Positions 36,692 through 49,500 of a stretch of DNA of 64,000 bases are shown one piece after another. The notes under the pieces were generated by a model that saw only the letters and a list, made by a program, of their open reading frames with translations, did no database searches and was not told where the DNA came from. The stretch lies in contig VWZW01004608.1 in assembly GCA_013397115.1 (NCBI GenBank), positions 2,320,148 through 2,384,147 of the forward strand, in the 5' to 3' direction. This stretch comes from Edolisoma coerulescens (Eukaryota > Chordata > Aves > Passeriformes > Campephagidae). Each line of letters starts with the position of its first letter. Position 1 is the stretch's first letter. The position numbers were made by a program, and so were the translations under genes.

Positions 36692-37012
36692 GAATCTTGG
36701 AATGGTTTGGGTTGGGTTTGGGTTGAAAGGGACCTTTAAAGTTCATCTAGTTCTAACCCCCCTGTCATTGGCAGGGACACCTTCCACTAGACCAACTGGC
36801 TCAAAGCCCCATTCAGCCTGTCCTTTAGCACTTGCAGGGATAGGACATCCAAGACTTGTCTGGACAACCTGTTCCAGTATCTCACCACCCTGAAAGTAAA
36901 GGAATTCTTCCTAGTATCTAATCTAAACCTATCCTCTTTCAGTATAAAGCCACTCTCTCTAGTCCTATCACCACTTGTCCTTGTAAAAAGCCCATCAGAG
37001 GGTCTTATCAGA
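36692..37012 (-). mobile_element. CR1 LINE fragment, minus orientation
   Basis: Reverse complement of a CR1 3' end: GAATGGTTTGGGTTGGGTTT, GAAAGGGACCTTTAAAGTTC, then ACACCTTCCACTAGACCA, AACCTGTTCCAGTATCTCACC and TTCCTAGTATCTAATCTAAACC. Well preserved and easy to recognise; the element 3' end is on the left. Confidence 0.95.
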
Positions 37013-40000
37013 AACGAATATAGTTACTGCTTCTTATTTCTCCCTTTTTACTGACACACATTTGTACTTGGAGATAACTTCTGTTGCAAGACATAGCTGT
37101 TGCAACACTGGTAAATACCATATGACTTTTTCCACTAGACTTGTAAAGAAAACTATGAAGCAATATCAATTCAACCCTAACTGCAGTGGCTTGAGGTATG
37201 AAAGTCTATACAGATACAGGTTTTTCCACTTTGTTTTGCCAAAGTACTCCAGTCAGGATGTAGTGCTTCTAAGCTGTTCTGATCCCCAGCGTGGGCCAAA
37301 CTGAAACTGTCAGCCCACATGATTATTGTGATGTAAACATAGGCCTCTGTGAGATAACTGTCTCAGCTTTCACTTTAAACTACAGATTAAAACATAAATT
37401 CGTTCAAATCATACTGTGCCTTTTAGATCTTCAGGCTAAGACCTTGAAAAAAAAGATATCTAATTAATTTTTTGCAACTGTTGCTTGATGAAAGGAGCAT
37501 TAATATGGTGGTAGCAGGTTACAACATTTAACAGTGTAGCCTTGACATTTCTTATTAAATATTTAACTGTTGGAAATGGTATACTTGACAAGCATCTGTG
37601 GAAATGAAACCTGGTTTTGAGAACACAAGGTTGATACTGTAAAAATAAGGATGAGGATATGGATAAAAGAAATATTATAACGTTGTCACATTATTCTTTA
37701 TCTTCAAGACAAGATTTTGAATTTTTGATATTTATTTGAATGCGTATTTTTCTTGTGGGGGCAGAAGTTTGTTTAGTTTACTCACTAAAGTAAGTGCATT
37801 TAATTCACAAACTGGTTTGGTTTGGTTTGGGGGGGAGAGGGTTTTTGGATTGCATGTAAAACACTCCTTGTGTTTTTAAAGCAGACTACTTTTGAGACAT
37901 GGTGGTCTAAAAAAGGTCTAAAAAGGGTGAAAAGATGGAGAACCTCACAAAGATACCCATACTTTTGTCCTTTGTACACAGCCTCAGTATAATTTTTTTG
38001 CAGTGATACTATAACACTAGGAAACATCTCAGTCATTTTGCTTTTGAGAGTTGAAAGCTGGTGCTGATCTAAGTCTGTAGGAATTTTACCCTGACAAGTA
38101 GATGAAACGTGGCAATTTAAGTATTATTCCTCTAGTTCTTGTATTAAAGTGCTATTTTTTCCAGGGAAATAATAAGAAATATGATAAATCAAGTAAATTG
38201 CCTAAGCACCTTCAGCTCTTTTTTATTATGTATTTGTTATACACTGCACTTCTCTATCCATATTTTACTGCAGCATAGGGGAGCATTTAAATTTTGATTG
38301 TAGCAAGGCCTAACAACACCTAGGTTTTGGGAAAGGAGTGCTCTAAGCTGCTGAGGAGGAACCTTGGCAGAGACTGCTTCTCAGAGACAGCCTACACGAG
38401 CCTGTCTCTAGTTGTTTCTGCAGACAGCAGTTTTCTGTTCAGTATATTTGATCATTTGAATTAGAGATCATGTGAATTTTCCTAGTAAGGGCAGAAATAC
38501 CAATTTAAAGGCTGATTAAAATGAAATCTCAAAAGCATGAAAAGTGGACAAACAATAAGCTGATCACAAATAACGACAGCATTGGTATCATACTTGGTAT
38601 TGTCATATTTAAACAGTAGAATGAGGTTCCTGCCTACATACCTAGAATATACTAAATAATTTATACTCTTATTCTTTCTTAAAAATTAATACATGCAGAA
38701 TATCAAATCTATAAAATATAACACACCAACAGGTCTGCCATTTGAAGACTTCTGTTCACCCCAGATGGAAGTCAACCATTCCTGAAACAAGTCCCAGGAA
38801 ACTGGCTTTGTGCCCAGTGACTGTGGTGGAAGAGAGAATAACTTTTTTGTATGTGCTGGTAAGTCATTTAGCATGCTCACCTCATGTCTTAATCCATTTG
38901 AAAGAAAAAGGGAAGGAATGCTTTGGTACTTCAAAAAATGTGAGGCAAACACATGCACACACACACCTCAAAGTAATTGAGAGATGAAAGCTGTCTAAGG
39001 AGAGATGACAGCCATGAGGCCATAAGGTGGAGTTAGTGGGGACCTGCAGGCTCTCAGGCAGTACATGCAGATACCCTTTGCTCCCTACTACTGCACGTGT
39101 CTCGTGCCTGTCCCAAATGACAGCCCCAAGGAGCAGTAAAGGTTTCAGCCTCTATCTGCTGGCAGCACCTTCAGCTCTTCTGTTGAAAATACCAGCACAG
39201 ATGCCAGTTAGTGGCAGAAGCAGTGATGATTAATTTTGGGATAAAAACATGTCTCTCTTGGAAGCTGGATGAAATCCACCTAACTTATTTTGTGGAACTA
39301 ATTTCAGCAGAGTGTATTACAACCTCTTTCAGTCACTATGAGCCTTACTTGACTCAGATGAGCAAGAGATTTAGGTAACAAAGAAGGATTTAACTGCACT
39401 CTTGAAGTTGCATTGCCATATTTATTCCTGTTTCTATAGGTATGTTTCTATATTTTATTAGCACTGTTTCTGAGCCATAGTGATTTTTAACAGCTAGTTG
39501 CCTAATTTAATTCCCCAAGCTGAGACACAAAATTTGATGGCTTATGAGATGCTTTTATTAGACATTTTTATTAGACCTATGTCCATCAGTGTAGTGGGGA
39601 GGACCAAGCAATCAGTTCTGCCTTGCCCTTGACCTTCCAGGATGTCACTGATAATGGCCACAGTCACAAAGCAGCCTATGTGAGTCGATAGTTAATTTTT
39701 CCATCTCTCCATTGCTCTTTGGATGAGTTTGGATTGCTTTTGTATGAGTGTTCTCTTTGTGTTCCTCCATGTACAGACACCACAGAAAGTTTTAGATTGT
39801 AGCCTGCCTTTCTTGTTTCACACCAAAGCTGATGTGAGGTTCTATGTACGTGCACTTATTTACTATAACTACACTGTTGTCTCCTATTTCTTATTATTTT
39901 CTTAGTTACTAGAGTGGTTAAGGCTTTTAGCCTGCCAAGAGAGACATAGTGAACAGCAAGCAAATCTCCAGGTGCGCAAAAGGTTTCTATGTCACACAGT

Positions 40001-40570
40001 CCATAGGAGGAAAATAACAAAAAGTTCAGAATAAAGAAGATCTCATTTCCACACTAAGTACCTCAGCACTTCAATTTGTCCCTTAAAATAGAGGGAGATA
40101 CTATGGTATCTGAGATTGTTTTGAACAGCAACTACGAACTAAGAAAGACTTTTTAGTGGCAACTTTTATGGACAGTAAGTTATAAACATATCATGGAGTG
40201 TCATACCTGTATTATGGAACATAATCTATTTTTCATATATGATAGGGGTATGAAATAATATGTGTTCATATCCTGCTTTTTTTCTTTCTTTTTTTAATGG
40301 GTAGTAAATGAAATAAATCTTCTCCAAGTCAAGACTGTTTTGCCTGTGACAGTGACTGCAAGGGATCTCCCTGTCTTTATCCATGAGCTTTCTCACATTT
40401 TCTCCTTCTGTCATGTTGAGGAGGGAGAATAAGCAAGCAGCTGGGTAGGTGTCTGGCAGCCAGCCAAGGTCAATTATTCAGTTGTAGTTATGATATTCCA
40501 TGAATTACAGAAACAATATTCTGCAGGTAACTCATTGCACATGCAAAGCAGAAGCACAGAGCACTCGTTT
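37013..40570. other. Intergenic, no recognised gene
   Basis: Mostly AT-rich sequence. It has a short (GGTTT)n run ending in a G tract at 37813-37836 and a small CACACA run near 38953-38966. No exon, RNA gene or named repeat is recognised. Confidence 0.6.
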
Positions 40571-40574
40571 AGTT

Positions 40575-40785
40575 GATAAAAAGTTCAAAATGAGCTGGCA
40601 ATGCGTGCCCACAGCCCAGAAGGGCCGTTGTACCCTGGGCTGCATCAATGGAAGTGTGGCCAGCAGGTCGGGAGAGGTGGTTCTCCCACACTAGCAACCT
40701 GTGTGTGCCTTCCCAATGCAGAGGGGTTGAAACTAGATGATCTTTAATGACCACTTCCAACCTAAACCATTCTATGATTCTGTGG
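40575..40785 (+). mobile_element. CR1 LINE fragment with internal deletion
   Basis: It begins in the CR1 stretch AAAATGAGCTGGCAATGCGTG, CCCAGAAGGGCCGTTGTACC, GGAAGTGTGGCCAGCAGGTC, then jumps to the 3' end (GAAACTAGATGATCTTTAATG, ACTTCCAACCTAAACC) and ends ATTCTATGATTCTGTGG. Several hundred bases of the normal 3' region are missing between the two parts. Confidence 0.92.
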
Positions 40786-42670
40786 TTTCTCAGGGCTGCC
40801 CAGTGTCCAGGAAACAATCAGAGCAGTAGAATCTAGTCACATTTTTAGAAATCTGACAATTAGCAAAAAAATGTGGTGATGGTGTAAAAAGCAGAGAAAA
40901 ATGCAGCAAGAAGTTACAAGAAATGTAGAGTTGGTCAGTTTGTACCAGATAATAAACAAGAAGACATAAGATTTTATTCAGAAAAGAAGGTGATGTAAAG
41001 TATCATCCCTAGCCACGGACATGGGAACTGTCAGCAGCAGCACAGTGCACTGCCTCTCTCTTCCCACTCCTTACATTCACAGCTGCAGTCAGATTCATCT
41101 GCTGGGGCACCCACCCTGCAGCAGTGATGGACAGGTTCCCCTGGGGAGAACCAGGAATGGGCTGGCAAGTTTATAGGGGTCTGCATCTAGCAGATGGCCA
41201 TGGGAGCCCTGGGATGCAGTATATCCTTGTTCCTGCACATTGATGCAAGGGTCCCTCTGCGAGGGCTCAGACGAGAGTGTATCAGACATGGTCCACATGG
41301 CCCTGATAACACAGAGTAGGAAAGTTTGAGAAAGAGGTGGGGGTTTTTTGGCCTTACAAAGCTCTTTATTCAAGTGATAACTTTATTATTACACAGTTTG
41401 CAGAAACTTTGGACTCACTCCAAGTCACACTTGGCATTTTTCCAGCAGAAGGGTTTGTTGTAGTTGTGGGTATGGTAGGGGCTTGTTAGTTATAAGTCTA
41501 CGCTGTTTCCCTCTCTTTCTAATTTTCTCTGTGTGCAGCTGTAATAACAATAACGATCTCCTTGAAAAGCTGCAGTTAGGTAGGGACATTCTCTTCACAA
41601 TTCTGCAGTCTGTTCAGCTGCTACAGGACATAGGCTTAAAAATACATGAAAATACAATGACTCCAAAGCATCACTTCAAACAAACAAATGAAAGAATGAT
41701 TTAGCTCTGTGAAACTACTGTGTTTAGGACAAAAGAGCTAACAACAGTAACACGAAACTGCAGGTGCTGAATCTGCATTGTTCAGGTGAAATGCCAAAAA
41801 ACCTTACAGCCATCCAGAGATGGCATTGCACTTGCTGAAGACGGTGAAAAGATTTTCATGCATTTCAGTATGAGGTGGACTAGACTTGGCCATCTCAAAT
41901 ATGACAGGTAATTATCACATCATGCTAAAGAATGAATTTGCAGCCTACTATCCTGTACCATTTAAAAAAAGCACCGTGCTTTGAAAATTGTAATTAGTTC
42001 TTCTCTTTTTACTCATTTGAACATCTGAGTATGCAGCAGTTACTGCAAGATGCAGAAATCACTGTAAGATTATTTAAATTGATGATCGCTTTATTACTAA
42101 CACTGAAGATCAGTGCAACTTCAGTATTCTGATGATCATGCTCTCTCTGGAAACCTGTTTCAAATTAGCTTCCTTCTTTCTTATACAACCATTGAAAAAA
42201 ATGAGGCAGTAAAGCCAAGCATTCATAATAAGCCTGTAAGATGTCCCAGTGAGGGTTCTTCATTCAATCTCAGTTTGCTCTTCCTTGTGTGTATGTGTTA
42301 TGATATCCTGTTTAATTTTAGGTTAATGGCAAGATATTCCAGATTCACAAAGGGAACGGATGATGCTCTGGGACAAATCTGGAGCCTGTAAGGGTAGAGA
42401 CTAACAGCTGCTTCCTTTAAAGACATAAGTAGTCATGCACTGGGTAAGCCAGGGAAAAGCAGGATGGCAAGTGATGACCTTAAGACTACATAGTTGAGTG
42501 CTTCTCTGGGAAACTGAACCTTCCTCAACCACAGACTGCTTTTGTGATTCTAGACATCTTTTTACATTTAACCTGCTGTCTTGGCCTCAATAAGTGAGCC
42601 TCATGCTTTGAAAATTTAGGGCCCTGATTTATTTTTTAATAGAAATTGGCATATATTGTGTATTGATAAT
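40786..42670. other. Intergenic, no recognised gene
   Basis: Unassigned sequence with a slightly GC-richer part at 41030-41300. No exon or named repeat is recognised. Confidence 0.6.
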
Positions 42671-42679
42671 TTTGGTTTT

Positions 42680-42800
42680 CATTTCTCTGCCTCTGCTTAT
42701 AGAATGAGAATAATAATACCACCTAATGTAATAGTCACGTTGTGGAGGTAACTATAATAATGCTTTTGAATTACTTTGCTTATTCCACTAACAGCAATCA
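42680..42800 (+). repeat. MIR-like ancient SINE relic
   Basis: The order TTTCTCTGCCTCTGCTTATAG, AATGAGAATAATAATACCACC, then TTGTGGAGGTAACTATAATAATGC follows the 3' half of the amniote MIR consensus (cctcatctgtaaaatggggataataatagtacctacc and onward). Divergence is high, as expected for an element that stopped moving long before modern birds arose. Confidence 0.55.
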
Positions 42801-44750
42801 TGAAAACTCTGTAAAGGAAATGCAATTTCTTTTTAATCCAAACCACGGTCTGAGGTGGGAAAGTACTGAAAAATGTAAGTACACTTTCATATAATTATAG
42901 ACAATCACAATGTCTGTACATTGAAAGAGCAAATTACAATTGCACAGAGATCTTCAATTCTGCCATCCTATAGGTTCCAAAAATGAATTTAAATTTTTTA
43001 ATCATTTTTAATTCTCCAATTCTAGACCTAATATTTAACTTTCATTCCTAGTGCTCATTTAATCACTTGAAGCTCTGGAAAAGCAGATAGTAATAATGAG
43101 ATGCTATGCTAGGAAGAAACACAAGTTTGGAAGTCATTTTCTGATACCAAGATACGTATGTTAGTTATTGCAATGTCTTTCCTCCTAATTTCTTTTGCCA
43201 TCCTTCCAATGCTTTTCTGCCATTCACGTTATCAATCTTCTACTTCCTAATTCCTTTCTAGCTTCCAAAGACTCTCAATGAACTTACACACTTCAGTATT
43301 TTGTTTTGCTGCATTACAGAAAAAATGGTGCTTTACTTGCAGAGCTAAGAATATTCTGAGATTTAAAATGCAGTCAATCTTTGGCAAACATAGCAAATGG
43401 TGCTTTCCCTACTCTAATTGACTTCTCTGTCAGATTCTTCCCTCATTTAGCCGTGTTTCTCAACAAATTCAACCATTATGAGCCCTGAGCATCTAAAATT
43501 AAAAAAAAATACTGAAAAAACAGTAAAAATACTGCATAATCTACATAGCTGATACTAGCATCCATGCCTGAAGTCACATGGGATGGCACAAGAAGCTGAG
43601 AGAGCTCTGCCTGTTGGGATCCACAGCTGCAGAGGATGCAGAGTCCTGCTGAGCTTCTGTCCCCACAGCACGCTGTAACGAAGGATCCCTCCCTACACCT
43701 GCACAATTACTGATCTGCTGATGTGCTTGCACCTATGTTCCCCCCTGTCATGCTGCACTAAAGGCATCTGAAAGGTTTCAGTCTGTAAGAGGCAGGTAGT
43801 GAAATTTTACACAAGAAACCTTTGCTTTGGACTTCCATTGGGACTGGTAACTCATGAAACCATAATGTTCTAACATAATCAGTCAAAATATTCCTGAAAA
43901 AGAAGCATTTTTATGTAATACTGCTATCCCCCTCATCCTGAGCAGCTAGCCAAAATTGGTGGAGTTATGAGCTACTTTTTGTAGAAGCAAAAGTTGTTGG
44001 CAATGTGTTTCTTTGTTATTGTTCTCATTATTTTCAAACAGGCACCAAGTTCCATATCTTTGCATTGAGGAAGAGGAAAGAAATAAAAATGGGTTATTCA
44101 TCCATTTTGAGTTTTCTTTTGGTCTACACCCCCCCACAAAAGCCCATTCATTTGTCGCTAGCTGAAGTCATGCCCTAGAGCTGGAGTCAACCTTTGGCCT
44201 CTGTCAACTTCACAGTTCCACCATATTCCTCCTTCTCTTGAAAAACCACAGCTCCACCAATCTGTCTTCTCTTGATAGCACCCACATGAAGCCCTTCTGC
44301 TTTCTGCAGTCAGATTTTTGCATTCCAATAAATAAAAGCGATGACAGACAACCTGGTTTTGACTGAGAGTTGAGAGAGACTAATCCCCACATTACATAAA
44401 TTAGCATAAGCTATCTAAAAAGTTTCAAAATGTGATATGCCAAGCTTGCATTTATCTTACAGTAAATGTAGAAATCATAGCACTAAAAATAAACTTTACT
44501 AGCATGGAGGTTTCAGTTTTCTCATAGTCATTAGATCATAAAGACACCTCAGCTCCCAAATAATATTACTTTTAAGTTGCAGTATCACAGAAGTAGCCAT
44601 TTTTAAAAGCCAGTCAAGTAAAAAAAATTTTTTTTCTAGAGTAATTAGCCAAGCAGCTATGTCTGAGATGGGAGATTCAATTAGAAACTGAATTATGTAG
44701 ATCTTGTTTATACTGATATGAAGAAAAAAGGATTCACTCCAACCTTGGAA
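42801..44750. other. Intergenic, no recognised gene
   Basis: AT-rich sequence without recognised exons, RNA genes or named repeats. Confidence 0.6.
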
Positions 44751-44754
44751 AGAC

Positions 44755-45480
44755 AAAAGCAAAGTACCTTCCCCTCCACTCCAGACGTTCCTCCCAGGTT
44801 CAACTTCAATCCTTTTTACCCAAATCTTCTAACTCTTCTACTTCCTCCTACCCCAAGTGGGACAGGCAGATGGAGAACAGGGTGTTGCAATCTGTGCACA
44901 ACTGCTCCTCTCTGATGCTTCTTCCTCTTCACACTTTCCTGCTGCTCCAGTGAGGGTCCTTCCCATGGAGTATAGTCCTTCAAAAACAGACTGCTCCATT
45001 GTGGGTGCTGCAGTTCCTTCCAGGAAGCCTGCTCCTATGTGGGCTCTGCAGGATCTGCATATTTCTTCAAGGATACATCCACCAGCTGCGGCACAGGGAA
45101 CTCCACGGGCTGCACTGTGAATATCTGCCCCATTGTATTCGATGGGCTGCAGGAGAATTGCTGCACCTTCTTCCTCTCCTTTTCTGATCTAGGTGTCTCC
45201 AGGGCTGTTTCTCTCACGTTTTCTCAATCCTCTCTCTCTGCTGCTCTGCAGGTTTCTAACCCCTTTTTAAATATGTTCATGTAGAGGTGCCACCAGCATG
45301 GCTAGCAGGCTCAGCTGTGTGTCATGGGATGCCTCAGTTTTGGAATCATTTGGAACTGTGTCTGCCCAGTGCAGGGGCAGGTCCTGGTTTCTTCTTACAA
45401 AGGCCACCCTCAAGGCCCCCTGCTGCCAGCACCAGGGCATGGACACCCAACACAGTGGCTGTGCAAGTGTGCAGTAAACC
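44755..45480 (+). mobile_element. Avian endogenous-retrovirus LTR-like repeat
   Basis: The sequence has the make-up of a dispersed avian repeat that I recognise as LTR-like: repeated CTGCTCCAGTG/CCATTGTGGGTGC-type units with TCCTTCCCATGGAGTATAGTC, then CGATGGGCTGCAGGAGAATT, TCTCTCACGTTTTCTCAATCC, AGGTGCCACCAGCATGGCTA and a final AGCACCAGGGCATGGACACC. I know this layout from other bird sequences but cannot name the family. Ends are approximate and no target duplication was found. No retroviral coding sequence is present. Confidence 0.55.
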
Positions 45481-46085
45481 CAGCCTGTCCGAAATGCGCC
45501 AGGTTTCAGCATTCATCCAGCTCAACTCTGCAATCAATCAGTGACTGCATCTGTCCCACCTGCAGCGAGTCAGTGTGCTGGTCAGGTGTAGGCTGGCCAC
45601 GGCTCATTGCCTCCCAGAGGGCTGCTCCTGCCCTTTCTTCCCACGCGTGCAGCTGCATACCTCTCTTGCTCTAGCATGCCTCACAGCACGATATCCTTTG
45701 ATTATGATTAAGTTTCTTAATCCAGTGAAAAACTGCGCCCTTTTCATTTGCAGAGTTTGCTTTCTGACAAGTTTATTTCCTGACAGATGGTGAACATCTA
45801 ACTTAGTTCAGCTATAAGTTTAACTGTGGATGAATAACCACGATGGGCACTGTTCATAGCGTGCATGCGCATTTTTTATTCCCAGAAAACCCAAATGAAA
45901 ATACAGGATGCTTTTTGAATGTGGAGTGAGGACAGGTATATATGATTTAAAAGAGTTGCAAATGCCCATGCCAGAGTCTGTTACAAACTTAGAGCTCTGG
46001 GAAAAAAAAATATACAAGATTTCAGGATGCCCAACTTTCCACATTATATTCCAGAAAAATTATCCCAAATTACACAACACAATTC
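45481..46085. other. Intergenic, no recognised gene
   Basis: About 600 bp between the LTR-like repeat and the CR1 cluster. The left half is GC-richer and may be a continuation of the repeat. Nothing else is recognised. Confidence 0.5.
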
Positions 46086-46290
46086 AAACCAGGCAAAGGA
46101 TAATAGGTAAGGAAGCCAAAAATCTCCAACTGAAGGCCCAGAGAAGGATCAGGGTGCTCAAGTATATGAAAGGAAAGGATTTGCTTTCTAGACCAGGCTA
46201 TTCAGCCAGGAGCATTCCCCTAAGATACGATATGATAGTCACCTATAAAATCATGAGTGTCACAGTGAAGATGAATAGGGTATAAAATGA
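46086..46290 (+). mobile_element. Old CR1 LINE 3' fragment
   Basis: The plus strand reads QRRIRVLKYMKGKDLLSRPG and ends RYDMIVTYKIMSVTVKMNRV. This resembles the region after the CR1 ORF2 reverse transcriptase, which in related elements reads close to DMIEVYKIMNGVEKVNR. It precedes a second CR1 piece that starts at an earlier point in the element, so it is a separate insertion or a duplicate. Confidence 0.5.
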
Positions 46291-46429
46291 ATATTATCTT
46301 GGACCCCAGCCAAGGTGATCATACCAACGTTTTCCAAAACTTGAACATTTACAGGGGAGAAGAGAGCATCCCAGAAGGTGCTGCATATCTTACTCCTGGA
46401 TGTCAAGCAGCCCTATCCAGACAAGCAGG

Positions 46430-47890
46430 AAGCCTGGGTGGAAAATGGTGGGACTGTCTGAGGGCTGGAAATAAGGCGCAACTGGGAGCAAAAAGAGCCA
46501 CAACAAAGAAACTCAGTAAATTCTTCGCTTCAGTCTTGGTAAGGCTCCCATAAGCTATAACTTTTATAGCAGAGAGCTCAGATGAGATAGTTTGATTTGG
46601 AGTAGACATACCCAAAGTATTTAGAGTAATCAGAAGAATTAAATGTTAATAAGTCACCAGGACCAGATGACATTCACCCAAGAGTTCAGAAGGAAATGAG
46701 ACATAATATTGCAGAACTATTGGCTCTCCACAGCAAGTGCTGGAGGGGCAACATGGGAGCTATTGAGCAGTGAGTCTGACTCATGAGAAAATTGTAGAAC
46801 AGGTCTATAGGAAAGAAAGGGATTGCTGAATACATGAATAAACAGTGTCTATTAAAAAAAGTGTCAGCATGGCTGGAATGAAGGGGTGTCCTAGCTCCCT
46901 GGCCTGCTGGAATTATAACATGGGTAATGGAAATAGTACATTTGAATTTCCAAAAAGCCTTTGACTAGATTACATGACAAAGATTACAAAAAATCCAACC
47001 TTACATAGCCATAGGATTACAGGAAATGACCTTTCATCTACTGGAGGATAGATAAAGGTTTGAAAATAAAGGCTAATTCTGTACAGAGTGGAAAAATACT
47101 GGCAGTGGCCTTCATTAGGGACTAGTATGAGGACCAGATTTATTCATATTCTTCACCAGTGATCTGGAAAGGGAAATGCAGCAAAATCACCACATTTCAA
47201 AATGATACCAAGCTCTTACAATTGGCAGTGAAGACCTCCAGAAGAAGTTCACAAAACTGAATGGAAAAAAAAAGATATTTAATTTCATTTCATCTATCTA
47301 CAAGAAAAGCAGTGCATCTAGAGAAAAAGAATCTGAAAGTCACCTACATGCAGAATTCAGGACTCTCAGGATTCCAGCTCAGGAAAGTGATCTTAGAAAT
47401 ACCACAGTCAGTTTACAAAAATCATTGTCATAGTGTTCAGTATCAGCCCCCCAAAAAGCCAGCAAAATGCAGATCATTGACAGGAAAGGTGTTGAAAATA
47501 ACACAAGGAGCATAATTTTGCCACTATGTAAACCCCCTCATCTTGTGAACTTAAAATTTCTCTGTGTCCTCAAGAAAAACACAGTGGAGCTAGACAAGGT
47601 ACAGAGAAAGGCAACTAAAATGATTGAGGAGATTTCACAGCAGTCTTATAAGGAAAGATTCAAAAGGTAGAAGCTGCTTAAAAGGGAAATGAGAAGTCTG
47701 AAAGGAAAAAGGACTAAAACTTACAAAATTAGGAGGATGGTGGAAAGGTCAATGCAGAAGTAAAATTTACATTTTGCAATGCTAGGACTAGAGAGCACTT
47801 GGTGTAGCTAATTTAAAATAGGCAAAAGGGAGATACTATCACAGCCTTAAAAGGGAGTAGATAAATTCCTTAAAAGGAACAGGCAGTAAA
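46430..47890 (+). mobile_element. Decayed CR1-type LINE with reverse-transcriptase remnant
   Basis: Landmarks of CR1 ORF2 occur in order on the plus strand. They are KLSKFFASV (46514), NKSPGPDDIHPRVQKEM (about 46647), FQKAFD (about 46952), a GPDLFIFFTSDL stretch (about 47132) and FQNDTKL (about 47197), where the catalytic FADD box has become FQND. The 3' part follows: VQRKATKMIEEI (about 47600) and SYKERFKR. Stops and frameshifts break the frame throughout, so no active enzyme can be made. No clean CR1 3' terminus is seen; traces may reach about 48090. Its divergence suggests it is older than the other CR1 copies here. Confidence 0.75.
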
Positions 47891-48154
47891 ATATTACCTT
47901 CTGACACCTTTTAACCAAGTCTTGTGGACAGTAGGGAACTGGCCTCTTCTGCTTTCTCCCAGTGGCATTTTCTACTGCCACTATAAAGGATAGTATGGGC
48001 ACTGATGGTTTGTCTCACTGATCCTGAAATGGGATGTTTCATGTATTCTTACCCCCAGTCTAAATGGGCTGGACTAAATGAGGCGTAAGGAGAAACTTGT
48101 CTTGTCATAGAAAACACATGCTAAAGCCACAGCTTTAATTTCTTCAAATCTCTC

Positions 48155-48172
48155 AAAAAAAAAAAAAAAAAA
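48155..48172 (+). repeat. Poly-A tract (18 A)
   Basis: An uninterrupted run of 18 A. CR1 elements do not end in poly-A, so it is probably unrelated to the LINE upstream. No processed gene copy was recognised before it. Confidence 0.9.
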
Positions 48173-49030
48173 GAAAAAGGATGGGGAAAATAGGAATTAA
48201 AAAGGAATTTCCTGTCACTAATTTCATGCTCCACCTCATAAAAATGTCCTATTTCTGTCCTTTCCTTAGAATTTTATTAAGCATTAACCACAATGAAAGT
48301 TGTACAATACACTCATATTGAATACTAATACAAAAAACCAGGAAGTACAATAAACACAAGAACATGGCAACATTAATTAAATGCTGCATTGCTCTCTTAA
48401 AGTCCCTTGTCCAATAAAACGGAATATTTTAGATTTATTCTGTGCCCCACACAATAACGATCAGATGAAGTGAAACTAGGTTTCAAGTTTTCACAGCTCT
48501 CTTCGTCTCAGAAATGTACAAAAGGTTTTACTGTCCTCCCACTCTGCCCACCGCTCCTCCAGCTGATATGCAAATCCAATCTGCTCTGCTCCCTCACCAG
48601 CTCCCTTCCCCCCACCAGAACTGATAAAGAACAAAGCTAGAGTTGCTTTCCTTACTTCTCATTCTGTTGCTGAGCAGGCCTGAAACTTAACTTCTCACTT
48701 CTCTCTCCTATTCGTGGCCACAGAGAAAAGAAAGGAATACTGCATTATTTCCTGCTGGTACCCATAAAACAGAGGAAACAAAGCTTTCCTTTCTTCCCAC
48801 TCTCTCCTCTCTCCCATACAGTGGTTTCCTTGCTGTCCTCCTATTAACCCCAACGAGCTGGCACAGGTATCTTTAGTCGTTTCATTATCTTCGGGTGTCT
48901 CTGTCCTTCTGTAATCCCCATCTATTCAGGGCTCATTCATCCTCTTACCTTAGTTGAATGGTTAGTTATGGCCTCCCACGTGTATCTCCCACCTGCACCT
49001 GAAGTCCTGGTCGTTCTGCTCACATTGAGT
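48173..49030. other. Intergenic, pyrimidine-rich part
   Basis: Contains C/T-rich stretches around 48540-48840 but no recognised exon or repeat family. Confidence 0.55.
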
Positions 49031-49039
49031 TGCCCTCAA

Positions 49040-49500
49040 AGCTGATACTGCCCAGCGTTGCCTGTTACCACATCACCAGTCCAGTGTGGCTGTGCAGCAA
49101 CAAGACTCCCCAAGCCCGGCCCAGGAACACCCCGCCCCTGCCGCTCACACGGACACAGTGCAAGGGAGACACGAGACCCTTTGTCCCCAGTGAATGTTGA
49201 GTGTCATTGTTTAGCTGAACTGAGTAGGGGCAGGTGACTGCAAAAGCAAAGTCCCGCCATTCCTGTGCTCCGGAGATTTAGATCGCTCTGCTGGATGGCG
49301 TTGGCTCAATTGCCCTTAAGCAGAATTGCTCTTTGAGTTCAAACAACGCCCAACCCCGGGGAGTGCCCAGCCAAAGGTATCTGTCCAGAGGAAGTTCAGC
49401 TACACCCGGCCTTGGTTCTTGGTTTCCTTGGTCCCGCAGAATGCAGCTTCTCATATCAGACATTCCATTCACTCCAAAACTAGTCATTCATCCATCCGAA
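49040..49500. other. Orphan CpG-bearing, GC-rich segment
   Basis: About fifteen CpG dinucleotides by eye in 460 bp, including GCCCGGCCC, CCCCGCCCCTGCCGC and CCCCGGGG, in a region otherwise almost without CpG. No gene start, coding homology or LTR border was recognised. It could be an unannotated promoter or enhancer, the remnant of a young mobile element, or a local recombination-driven GC rise. An 86-codon frame on the plus strand (49326-49586) overlaps its right end and shows no known motif. Confidence 0.4.

Noticed and set aside
48091..48172. Poly-A tract as the tail of a processed pseudogene
   Set aside because: The upstream sequence shows no gene-derived coding sequence, no AATAAA at the right distance and no target duplication.
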